NCBI RefSeq assembly: GCF_963678225.1
Contig: NZ_OY782764.1
Span: 638,501 to 702,500, forward strand
Direction: 5' to 3'
Source: an uncultured Cohaesibacter sp.
GTDB lineage: Bacteria; Pseudomonadota; Alphaproteobacteria; Rhizobiales; Cohaesibacteraceae
Length of the DNA stretch: 64,000 nucleotides
Notes under the pieces: generated by a model
What the model was told of the DNA's origin: nothing
The model's input: only the letters and a program-made list of their open reading frames with translations
Databases searched by the model: none
Shown here: positions 45,439 through 54,026 of the stretch, piece by piece
Layout of the letters: every line of letters begins with the position of its first letter
Position numbering within the stretch: the first letter of the stretch is position 1
Position numbers and translations under genes: made by a program

Positions 45439-47626
45439 CAGGCTCAAGCTCCTGCCGCAGATCATCGATCATATCGTGGATTGCCGCGATATTGCGCTTT
45501 GCCGTTTGCATGAAGGCGTCTGAATTCTGATGCTCCGTCCAGATGGCATCCTGAATGCTCCGCCTTGCCTGTTCCAGCTCGGAGAATTTCTCCGGCACCT
45601 TCTTGACCATATCTTCATAAGAGGCCGCATTGCGAATGCTCTCGCCAACCAGCGTCTCAAGCGCCACCGAGCGGTCACTGAGATCTTCCATGAGGCCCGT
45701 GATCTTGGACAGATAGGCCCTTAGCGCATTGACTTCCTCGGCCATGGCCCCGAGCAGCTGTTCACTCTGGGCTGCCAGTTGTCTGTCCACGGTGGCGATG
45801 TCGGCATCCAATCGGGCGGACAGATCCGCGTTGGCCGCCTGCAGACGATGCAACCGCTCCTGCCGCCAGCTCTGTTCGCTCACCTCGGAAGCGAAACTCT
45901 CTGCGTCGACATAGTGCCCGATCTGCAAAGCATCATTGAGGAACGGAATGACCCGCCGGATGGGCTGGAATGCACCGCCATCAAGGATCTCGATGCGCAT
46001 GGCACCCTGCTCCGTCTCCCCGAAGCAATAGATCGGGCTCTCGAAGGCTTTCGTTTCTTCCAGCGTCTGCTGATCAAACAGACCACCAAAGCCTTGCTTG
46101 AGATAAGCATCAATGTCGCTTTGCGTGGCGCGAAAGTTCGGCACCACCACATGCGCCGGTGGCGTAAAGACAAGGCTCCTTGCCTTTTGCGACACGGCGA
46201 ACTGGGCGAACATCGGGTCAACCCGATGCCTTATGGTGCCCGATTTGAGACGACTTTCCCAAAGAGCAACCGGATAGGCTGGCTCTACCCCCACATCACG
46301 CAACCGATAGAGCAGGAAATGCACCCCGCGCAGATCATTCTGGCTGCCACGGAAGGCATAACGCAAATGCCCTGAATCGATGATTTCCAAGCTAAACCGC
46401 CTGAGATAATCAATAAAGGCGCTGAGGCCATCAGCGGGAAAACGCAGCAGGCGCCAGTCTCCCGCCCCTTCTCCAAGAATGAGATCCCGCCGGATAGACA
46501 GCTCATCAATCTGCTGATCAATTTCCAACAAAAGGTCCGAGCTGTCCTGATAGTTGGGCAACCTTTGAAGACTGAGACGATGCCCCAATGTACTGGCATG
46601 CTCTTCCAGCAGAAACCGCAAATGCGCTGTTGCATCATCAAGATGGGTGAGTTTGACAAACTCAATGCGCACCGGGCCGCGTGCTACGCCTTCACTCTCC
46701 TGAGCAACGGCAAGAGGATCGGACATAGTGGCTTGAGCGGAGGATAGAATATCCAGCTTCGGCAAGCCGACCTCAAGGGCATCCAGAGAGGCAAAACCAC
46801 TGTCATCACGCATCCAGTCAAGAGCAAGCCCGACGGGCGTCTGGCTTTGCAGATAGCGCGCAACACTGGCCACGATCATGCTGGCGGCCTTGCGCAGCCT
46901 TTCTTCCAACAGAACCGTCGGCTTGAGCAGCAACAGATTGCCTTCTGCGAGCGGATAGGCCAGACGGACATCGACATTGCTCTCGAACAGCTCCTGATGC
47001 CTTGCAACGATATCCTGCGCGCCGCCCCAATCCGGGCTGATGCCGATTTTCGCAATCGCCAGATGCCCGTCAATTTCCCCTGCGCTTTCCGGTACCGCCC
47101 GTTCCACACCAAGGCAGGAGAGCGTCATGCCATTGGCCCGCCATTCGATGCGCGCAAAGGCCTTGGCAACCGAGGTGAATTCCCCGACGACACCAAGCAC
47201 ATAAGCGGCCTCTTCCTCAGGGGCTGCCATTTCCGTGGTGCTGGCATCGGTCTGAGTAAGAAAGCTGCTTTGGCCGGCCGCGATCGCCATGCCGATCAAA
47301 CCGGCATAATGTTGCGCAATATCGCCAGTGGATCGCTCTTCAAGCACCACATTGGAGAGGTCATCGGGCAGCCGCCCGCCCCTCTGCGCAATATAAGGGT
47401 GACGATTATAGCTCTGATAGAGCATCCCCTCCCAACGCGGATCTTCTTCAATGCCAACGCTTCGATGATCAGACCGAAAGGCAAGCGTGATCGAGCCATC
47501 GCGCTCGGCGCTGATATCAAACCGGTCCACCATGGCGGTTCCGGTCTTTCCAAACAAATGGGCCAATATTTCCAGCGCCACAGGAGCCGGAAGCCGCGGC
47601 AGGGTGTAGATTGCAGTCTCAGCCAT
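45431..47626 (-). CDS. Protein with long coiled-coil C-terminus, MoxR/VWA operon
   Basis: This is a 731-residue protein from MAETAIYTLPRLP; the ATG at 47626 overlaps the preceding stop by eight bases (ATGGCTGA). The N-terminal part (about 1-560) is a mixed alpha/beta region without a signal peptide or recognised motif. From about residue 585 to the end there is a long heptad-like helical region (LSARLDADIATVDRQLAAQSEQL and further), suggesting coiled-coil oligomerisation. It follows the RavA-like ATPase and its partner and precedes membrane proteins, so it may be the link between ATPase and membrane parts. The family is not recognised. Confidence 0.75.
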   Translation of the reverse strand: MAETAIYTLPRLPAPVALEILAHLFGKTGTAMVDRFDISAERDGSITLAFRSDHRSVGIEEDPRWEGMLYQSYNRHPYIAQRGGRLPDDLSNVVLEERSTGDIAQHYAGLIGMAIAAGQSSFLTQTDASTTEMAAPEEEAAYVLGVVGEFTSVAKAFARIEWRANGMTLSCLGVERAVPESAGEIDGHLAIAKIGISPDWGGAQDIVARHQELFESNVDVRLAYPLAEGNLLLLKPTVLLEERLRKAASMIVASVARYLQSQTPVGLALDWMRDDSGFASLDALEVGLPKLDILSSAQATMSDPLAVAQESEGVARGPVRIEFVKLTHLDDATAHLRFLLEEHASTLGHRLSLQRLPNYQDSSDLLLEIDQQIDELSIRRDLILGEGAGDWRLLRFPADGLSAFIDYLRRFSLEIIDSGHLRYAFRGSQNDLRGVHFLLYRLRDVGVEPAYPVALWESRLKSGTIRHRVDPMFAQFAVSQKARSLVFTPPAHVVVPNFRATQSDIDAYLKQGFGGLFDQQTLEETKAFESPIYCFGETEQGAMRIEILDGGAFQPIRRVIPFLNDALQIGHYVDAESFASEVSEQSWRQERLHRLQAANADLSARLDADIATVDRQLAAQSEQLLGAMAEEVNALRAYLSKITGLMEDLSDRSVALETLVGESIRNAASYEDMVKKVPEKFSELEQARRSIQDAIWTEHQNSDAFMQTAKRNIAAIHDMIDDLRQELEPDD

Positions 47627-49244
47627 GCACCTGCTCCCAATAGAATTGAAAGATCGCCACGACCAGATCAGCGGCCAGCTTGTTAAGGGCATCCATGCCA
47701 ACCGGCTGCCCTTCATCTCCCGGAATGGAAAGGGAAAGAGGTGCCTTCTGGCCATCTTCGAGCTGGAAAATTGCCCCACCGCGCAATTGGGCCGGGCACC
47801 CGATGGTCAGGTTAAAGGTTTCCAGTGCTGCCTGCCGTCGCCCTTGCAAAAGGGGTGCATTGGCCACATGGGCGCGCCGGATAACCACCATCAGCGCGGC
47901 ACTGAAATCAGGCAGCGTGTCACTATCCAGATCGCTGGCTTCAGGCAAAAGCGCATCCAGAATGTCGTAGAGTTGCAAATCCTTCGATCCAAGCGCTTGG
48001 CGCCACACGGCCTCCCCTGTCTGGTGCCCTTCAACCCCGGGCATCATCAAGAGGAACCCCGGCAGCCAGCCCGCATCGCAAAAGAAACGATGCAGCTGCA
48101 TACGGTTCGCCGTCAGCGGATTGAGCCCCTGCAAGTGGGAATAATCTCCCACCCGCATGCGAGAGGAAACAAGCCCCATCTGTCCGTGCCATTGCCCGAA
48201 GCGGATTTCGCTTTGCAACAGATCGCTCTGGTAAAAGACGATCCCCATGCGGAACACCGCATCCAACCAGCATGCCTTGGCCAGTGCAATCACCGGGTCT
48301 TGTGCGTCATCAACGCTGGCCCCGATCAGCACAACCTGCTTCTTCTGATCCAGCGGCGGCGGACGATGGCGCGCAAAGAAAGAGGAATTGAGCAGCTTGT
48401 CCGCCAGGAGCGGTGGTGGCAAAACCATCTCCGAGAGCAGCATATCCTCGATATCCTCAACCCGCGAACTGGTGTGAATGCCCACCACCCCTCCCTGCTT
48501 GGGATGGGCCAGATGTGCATTCTGCTCATCGGTCAAATCAAAGCTGTCGCGCCCGGGATCAAATTTCAGCTTGGGTCTGGGGTCCAGACCATAGATCAAC
48601 CTGAGTAAGACATCATCATAAACGACACTTGAGAAGGCAGCCCCAGACAACCCGCCACTGCCATGGCGCACGCGCTGCAATTCGCCCCAAAGCTGGTGCG
48701 CGGCCCGCTCCCAGAAAAGATGCCATTTATCCGCTTTGTCCGCAGCTTGACCCTCACCAGAAAGACCATCTGCCTGAGGCATATCAGGATCACAGATCGT
48801 TTGAAACAGCTCGGAAAAACGCGCGCAAAAGTCCTGATAATCCACCTCCGATACAGGCTCAAGCTCGGAATCAAGGCTGAAGAGATAAGTCTCCTCCATC
48901 TCCTCCATAATCATCGCACCAAGGGGCAAAAGACAGACATCATAAAACAGCGCCCGCGAAACATGATCGAACTGGCGCGGATCCTGTTTCATGCTGCGGG
49001 TCGCATCCATGGCATCCAGAAGCCGCCGATAAACCGCAAGCCGCACCGGATTGGACACCTCCGGATATTGGGCTGAAAAGCCCTGCGCCACTTCCCCGGC
49101 AAAGTGCGGCGGCACACCGATATGCCGGTCATGAAACAGGCGGATAACTGCGCGTGTTTGTGCCAACAGCGCAGGATCAGCTTGTCCCGTGCCAGCATGA
49201 AGAAAATGCTCTGACTGTACCGCCCCAACCAGATGAACTTGCAT
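47619..49244 (-). CDS. Probable VWA-like partner of the RavA-like ATPase (degenerate MIDAS)
   Basis: The 541-residue soluble protein is encoded directly after a RavA/MoxR-type ATPase (TAATG overlap). Residues about 297-345 look like the start of a von Willebrand factor A domain: a hydrophobic strand QVVLIGAS, a helix DPVIALAKACWLDAVF and a second strand GIVFYQSDL. The DxSxS metal site is replaced by GASVD. This suggests a ViaA-like partner that has lost its MIDAS. The N-terminal half is helical and acidic (MIMEEMEETYLFSLDSELEP). The VWA reading is an inference from pattern and context; other folds are possible. Confidence 0.7.
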   Translation of the reverse strand: MQVHLVGAVQSEHFLHAGTGQADPALLAQTRAVIRLFHDRHIGVPPHFAGEVAQGFSAQYPEVSNPVRLAVYRRLLDAMDATRSMKQDPRQFDHVSRALFYDVCLLPLGAMIMEEMEETYLFSLDSELEPVSEVDYQDFCARFSELFQTICDPDMPQADGLSGEGQAADKADKWHLFWERAAHQLWGELQRVRHGSGGLSGAAFSSVVYDDVLLRLIYGLDPRPKLKFDPGRDSFDLTDEQNAHLAHPKQGGVVGIHTSSRVEDIEDMLLSEMVLPPPLLADKLLNSSFFARHRPPPLDQKKQVVLIGASVDDAQDPVIALAKACWLDAVFRMGIVFYQSDLLQSEIRFGQWHGQMGLVSSRMRVGDYSHLQGLNPLTANRMQLHRFFCDAGWLPGFLLMMPGVEGHQTGEAVWRQALGSKDLQLYDILDALLPEASDLDSDTLPDFSAALMVVIRRAHVANAPLLQGRRQAALETFNLTIGCPAQLRGGAIFQLEDGQKAPLSLSIPGDEGQPVGMDALNKLAADLVVAIFQFYWEQVHG

Positions 49245-50338
49245 TACAATTGGCCCTTGACCAGCAGCGATTGGAGATCATTTTCCTGAAATGGGTCGGG
49301 CAACCGATCGAGCCCATGCCGGGCCAGCAGCATCAATTCCTGCTCGATATCCATCACGGGCTGCGCCGATCCCTGCTCGGCAGCCCGCATCAGGGCATTG
49401 ACCAGAAAGATCCTTGAAAAGCGCACCATACGGCGGTTGGACAGCTGCGAAAGGCGCCGTCCGCGTGCATAGTCGGCCACACATGTGAGGCGCACCAGCA
49501 TGTCATTGACCTGCTCGTCCTGTAGATCGACCAAAAGCGCACCTGATTGACTCATCGCCCTGAGGTCAGCACGAAAATGGCTGGCCCTTTCAAGAAGCTG
49601 CGGGAAGGTTCGACCCAGATCCTTCGCGTGGCTCTCCTGCCAGCCAGTCTGCATCAAAGCACCAATGGCATGAGGCTCGGAAGGCACATTGTCCACCCAG
49701 CTGCGCAGCAGGAAGCGGTCATAGATCGCCAGCAGCTCGGGCCGCTTGGGCGGAAAGTTGGTCGCACCGAACAGGCAGGAAAGCTTGACCTCGTAAGACT
49801 TGCCCCGATCATGGAATTTGCGTTCGTTGATGAAGGTGAGCAGCGAATTGAGGATCGCGCTCGAAGCATTGAAGACCTCATCCAGAAAGATGATCTCCGC
49901 ATGCTGCATCATGCCTTCATGCAACCGCTCAAGCCCCACGCTGCGTCCATGCGCGTCAAACAGCTTGCCGATATCGAAAAAGCCGAACAATTCCCCCGGT
50001 TCTGTAAAGGGAGTTAGCAGATATTCAAAATAGCGCGGCTCCTGCTGGAATTCCCGCAAGACGCCATCATAGGCTCGATCGTCCGAGCCGGAGAATTCAT
50101 CGTCCCCCAGCAGCCCGCAAATGTGAGCAAAGGCCCGAATGAGCCGCGATTTTGCCGTGCCCGGAGGCCCGATCAAAAGCATGGATTCTCCCGACGCGAC
50201 GGCCAGCATCTGACAATGGATCTGATCGGACAGCCCATAGAAGCGATCGTTGAGTGTTTTCTTGATGGTGACCAGATCTGAAAACAGATCACTATGGCGC
50301 TCCAACAATTCGGCCATGACTTTTTGCGAAAACATCAA
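49244..50338 (-). CDS. AAA+ ATPase of the MoxR group, RavA-like
   Basis: The 364-residue ATPase has Walker A GPPGTAKS (residues 57-64), Walker B IIFLDE (149-154) followed by VFNASSAILNSLLTFINERKF, and sensor 1 GATNFPP (Asn194). The FNASSAILNSLL stretch and the N-terminal LLERHSDLFSDL resemble the RavA type rather than classic MoxR (which has DEINRAPPKTQ). MoxR ATPases act as chaperone-like remodelers with VWA-domain partners; the next gene probably encodes that partner. It lies 29 bases after its upstream neighbour, the largest gap in the operon, so an internal ribosome site or processing point is possible. Confidence 0.9.
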   Translation of the reverse strand: MMFSQKVMAELLERHSDLFSDLVTIKKTLNDRFYGLSDQIHCQMLAVASGESMLLIGPPGTAKSRLIRAFAHICGLLGDDEFSGSDDRAYDGVLREFQQEPRYFEYLLTPFTEPGELFGFFDIGKLFDAHGRSVGLERLHEGMMQHAEIIFLDEVFNASSAILNSLLTFINERKFHDRGKSYEVKLSCLFGATNFPPKRPELLAIYDRFLLRSWVDNVPSEPHAIGALMQTGWQESHAKDLGRTFPQLLERASHFRADLRAMSQSGALLVDLQDEQVNDMLVRLTCVADYARGRRLSQLSNRRMVRFSRIFLVNALMRAAEQGSAQPVMDIEQELMLLARHGLDRLPDPFQENDLQSLLVKGQL

Positions 50339-50367
50339 CTCACTCCATAAAACCGCATAGACATCGC

Positions 50368-51363
50368 TTACAACAAACCAGTTGCAAGCCGCTGCCCCAA
50401 CGCAAGAACAGCCTGTTCTTCTTCGCTTACAGGCGACACAGCAAAAGCCTTCAACCCACTATCCGCCATGTCAGCCGGCACGCCCTGCTCATCCCCGTCT
50501 TTTTCGTCCGCTTCCCCCTCAGACAAAGGGAGCCAACCATACAGCTCGGCCAAACCAGTCCGGCTGCAAAAGCGGTTCACCGCCTCCAGCGCGCCGCTAT
50601 TGGGCATCCGGGCGATGGCATCCGTCACCACCAGATGCTCGATATCAACGCCGTCTCCAAGGGCAGCCAAAGCGGGAGACAGCCAACCAAGCAGCAACCC
50701 TTCCATACGCCGCACCGGACGCATCTGCACCGCTTTCAAAAAGCGAACGAGAGCCCACGAGGATCTGCTTCCCTCTTCCTCTTGACCCACAAGGGCAAGC
50801 AAAACGAGAATCAGTACCACTTCAATAGATACACGATCAGGCCAGTCTATGTCGTCAGGATAAAGAAGGGTTCGTGCATGCCAATTCTTGCGCAGAGCCT
50901 CTAACAGATGCATTTGCACCGAAGGCGCACTCCAGGCCCCTTCCAGCAGCACCGGAACCAGAGCCTCGCCACCAACAAGGGCTGCCCCTTTTACCCTTTT
51001 GCGCAAGGCCCATCGTTGCCAGAAGCGAACTCGGGTCGTAGCCCCCACAGCAAGAACCATCTCGTTGGTTCGAAAATCGGCATCCTTGCCGGTAAAGTAG
51101 AGCACGGAATTGAGAAATCCGAGATAGGCTTGTGGGCGCTTGTCCGCCCAGTCTGAACCGCCGAACAGAGGCTGCAGCGCTTTCGCATCCGCCCGTGTCA
51201 GAGAAGGGAGCGCACCATCTTCAAAATGATAGCGCACCGCCTTATGCGCCAGATCACGCAAGATCGCGACCACTGGCTCGGCATGATAGGCTGTGTCATT
51301 GAGCGGTGCGAACCATTGGGACCGATTGGAAAATGGCCCCGCTTTGCCAAAGGCGTCCATCAT
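50368..51363 (-). CDS. Protein of unknown function between the two MoxR modules
   Basis: The 331-residue soluble protein has no signal peptide or clear membrane helix, although VSIEVVLILVLLALVGQEE (about 180-198) is hydrophobic. It is mainly helical, with an acidic low-complexity stretch near residue 280 (EGEADEKDGDEQG). The start overlaps the preceding 888-residue protein's stop as ATGA. It stands between the MoxR1/DUF58/VWA genes and the second ATPase, and its helical repeats could make it an adaptor. The family is not recognised. Confidence 0.72.
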   Translation of the reverse strand: MMDAFGKAGPFSNRSQWFAPLNDTAYHAEPVVAILRDLAHKAVRYHFEDGALPSLTRADAKALQPLFGGSDWADKRPQAYLGFLNSVLYFTGKDADFRTNEMVLAVGATTRVRFWQRWALRKRVKGAALVGGEALVPVLLEGAWSAPSVQMHLLEALRKNWHARTLLYPDDIDWPDRVSIEVVLILVLLALVGQEEEGSRSSWALVRFLKAVQMRPVRRMEGLLLGWLSPALAALGDGVDIEHLVVTDAIARMPNSGALEAVNRFCSRTGLAELYGWLPLSEGEADEKDGDEQGVPADMADSGLKAFAVSPVSEEEQAVLALGQRLATGLL

Positions 51364-54026
51364 AACCGGCTGCCTCGCATCAGGAAGGACAGGCCGAAAA
51401 AGACTGTCGCCAAAAGCAACAACAGCCTGTGCACCGGCTTTGGCGGCACGGAAAATTGGCGCGCCTGTCCGCTGTGATTTGGCAAATGATCAAGCGTACC
51501 GCCCGTTGCATCAGCCAAGGCTTGCAAGCCGGAGAGGTCGACCCCGTAGCTTGACGCTTCCGAGCGGTTTCCTGCCCGTGGGACAGCATAAGGCAGCGTA
51601 ACGGGAATGGCCTGCGGCTGCTCCAATGCGCCCGCACCGCCCTCTTGCAAATAGAGAAGCCCCTTGTTCACTGCGCCCTCACCTTCAGATGCGGTCTCAT
51701 GGATTGGCAAGGCAAAACGTCCTTCGAACACACCCTGCTCCCCCTTGACCATTGTCATGGGAACGCCGATGGATTGCCCCGCAAGCAACAAGGTCGCCGA
51801 AAGGGTCTGCGGCAAAGGCGCATCTGCGGCTTCACTAACGACCGACACCCGAATTGCAACTTCATCGCCGAAATCCTGAAGCCGGAAGCTATAGCGATTG
51901 CGATTTGACCATTTGACCAGCTGCGTAAGGCTCGTTTCAATCGTGCGGCGCCCCGCCGCGCTATCAGTCCACGCGCCATCAAGAGCGGAGAGAAAGACGC
52001 CCCTATTGCCCTTTTCCAACTGGTCCGCTTTGTGAAACGCGAGCACGGGTTCTCCTTCAAGTCCATCGCTGACGAGCGCTCGAATGGCATCGGCCTTGGC
52101 ATAGGTGAAGGCCACGCCGGAGGTTGCCAGTCCGCCGGAAATGCCATCAATCGGCGCAACGACACGCGGGCGCACCAGATCCGGCGTAAAGAATTCCGCT
52201 CGCTCTTCGGGATCGTAGGAATCGGGCTTGAACGAGAGCCCCTGCCCCGATTGCAAGATCTGAGACTGCCGCGCCGCCTTGGCGATCTCCTCATTGAGCG
52301 GCGTCGCACCGCTGCCATATTGAAGATAATAAAAGGATAACCCCGCCTTCGCATAGTCGTAAGGATCAACCATGCCGTCTGTAATCAGAAAAACCGATGT
52401 ATAATTGCCGGTTGCGGCCAAAGCGCGATCAAAAGCGCGTGAAACATTCGAACTGTCACCGGTCGGAAAGCGGCTGGCGAAATTTCGAATCACCTGTTTG
52501 CCCCGCGCGTCCCCCATCTGGCGCCCTGTTGTCAGGCCACCAAAGGTAATCAGCTCCAGACTGTCCTCAGGGCGCAGATAATCCAGAATATCGGCAACGG
52601 CCAGCCGCGCAGCCGCAAGGCCATCGCCCGCCATGGAGCCGGAGGTATCCACCAACACGATGGTATCGCGCGGCGGCGGATCATCCATCAGATATTTCGG
52701 GTCAGGTGAAACCGGCAACAGCGGATCAAGCGCTGTATGAGCGTAGCTCTGCACCACGGTCGGATCTTCTGGAGACCCTTCCATGGGCCCATTCACCAGA
52801 AGCAGGCCAAGCCCGCGGCTCTTCACGGCATCGGCCAGTCTTGCCAGATCGCCGGCTTGAAACTGCGCGGCCTCCATGCTCCCCAACACCACGATGTCGA
52901 AATCATCAAGCCGCGACAAATCCGCGGCACGGCGCTGCTCAAGCTCGAACTTGTCTTGCGGCAACGCGTTGAGGAACCCGGTAGCGCCAAGCCCCAAAAC
53001 CCGAATAGGAGCGTCTACCAGCGTGAAAACCCGCTCGGAAAAAGCCTGTTCACCCCTTTTTACATCGACCGAGGCGAATTGCAGCCCACGGCCCTCAAAC
53101 CGCATGGGTATGCGCAAGGCTTGAAGAGCGTGTCCACCATCAAGCCGATCATTTTCAAGAGCGACAGGCGCTCCATCCCGCTTGAGCGCAACAGTCCAAC
53201 GTTCTTCATTGGCGTCTTTGGCTTCAGCTGCCCCCGGATCGAAGACAAGCCGCAAGGTCGGCTCGCTGCCCGAGCGGATTTTGGCCGGAAGATAGGAGGA
53301 AATGATCCCCTCCGATGCAGCGCCAGCATCCAGCGACGCAATGAAAACCGGGCCTAATCGCCCCTTGAAGCGGGACGCCAGCTTGGCAAGCGGCGCTGTC
53401 GTGCTATTGCCATCACTGACCAGGAACAGAACATCATCATCTCGTTGTTGATCGGCGAGAACCTTGGCGGCATCAAGTGCGCCCGCAACATCACTGCCAT
53501 CAAAAGACAGATTGTCCGAAACCTCATCTTCTTGCAACAGCGCCAATCCATCGGAAAGGCTGCCCCGATTGAGTTTGACATCAACGGAGGTGGCAAAATC
53601 GATAAGAGACACTCGCGTCCTTACTGCAGCGCCTTCTCCTGCAAATACCGCAAGCTTTTTGGCAAGAGCATCAATCCGATCACGCCGCATGGCCGGTTGC
53701 CGGTGCGCGCTTTCAGATTGATCCACCAGTAGGATGAAATGCTGCTGCCGCTCGGAAGGCGCATGCAAATAGGCCGGACGCCCTGCAGCCACAGCCAGCA
53801 AAAGCGCAGCGATCAAAGCCGAAAAGGATGTTCCCACCCGCCACAGGCGCGTTGAGCGCTCCATCTGGGGTCGCGCTAAAAGATGATAGCCCCCGATCAG
53901 AACGATGCCAGCCAGCAAAGCGACAACGCCCCAGCTTGCAAGCAAGGCCACCCAACCGGTTTCCTGACAGGTAGCCACCCAGCCAGAGCGCGAGAAAAGC
54001 GGAAAAATCAGCGCACACGCCGTCAT
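51360..54026 (-). CDS. Membrane protein with two VWA domains and an amidotransferase-like domain
   Basis: The 888-residue protein has two N-terminal membrane helices (about 25-47 and 67-84). A first VWA domain starts near residue 95 (FILLVDQSES, a full DxSxS). A glutamine-amidotransferase-like segment lies near 370-425 (DDFDIVVLGSMEA, then VKSRGLGLLLVNGP). A second VWA domain starts near 457 (TIVLVDTSGSM, then LELITFGGLTTG and SVFLITDGM). A beta-rich region and a C-terminal helix (about 865-885) follow. VWA membrane proteins with a GATase-like insertion are known beside MoxR/DUF58 genes; two MIDAS-competent VWA domains in one chain is less usual. The bulk is expected in the periplasm. Overlaps on both sides are four bases (ATGA). 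Confidence 0.87.
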   Translation of the reverse strand: MTACALIFPLFSRSGWVATCQETGWVALLASWGVVALLAGIVLIGGYHLLARPQMERSTRLWRVGTSFSALIAALLLAVAAGRPAYLHAPSERQQHFILLVDQSESAHRQPAMRRDRIDALAKKLAVFAGEGAAVRTRVSLIDFATSVDVKLNRGSLSDGLALLQEDEVSDNLSFDGSDVAGALDAAKVLADQQRDDDVLFLVSDGNSTTAPLAKLASRFKGRLGPVFIASLDAGAASEGIISSYLPAKIRSGSEPTLRLVFDPGAAEAKDANEERWTVALKRDGAPVALENDRLDGGHALQALRIPMRFEGRGLQFASVDVKRGEQAFSERVFTLVDAPIRVLGLGATGFLNALPQDKFELEQRRAADLSRLDDFDIVVLGSMEAAQFQAGDLARLADAVKSRGLGLLLVNGPMEGSPEDPTVVQSYAHTALDPLLPVSPDPKYLMDDPPPRDTIVLVDTSGSMAGDGLAAARLAVADILDYLRPEDSLELITFGGLTTGRQMGDARGKQVIRNFASRFPTGDSSNVSRAFDRALAATGNYTSVFLITDGMVDPYDYAKAGLSFYYLQYGSGATPLNEEIAKAARQSQILQSGQGLSFKPDSYDPEERAEFFTPDLVRPRVVAPIDGISGGLATSGVAFTYAKADAIRALVSDGLEGEPVLAFHKADQLEKGNRGVFLSALDGAWTDSAAGRRTIETSLTQLVKWSNRNRYSFRLQDFGDEVAIRVSVVSEAADAPLPQTLSATLLLAGQSIGVPMTMVKGEQGVFEGRFALPIHETASEGEGAVNKGLLYLQEGGAGALEQPQAIPVTLPYAVPRAGNRSEASSYGVDLSGLQALADATGGTLDHLPNHSGQARQFSVPPKPVHRLLLLLATVFFGLSFLMRGSRL

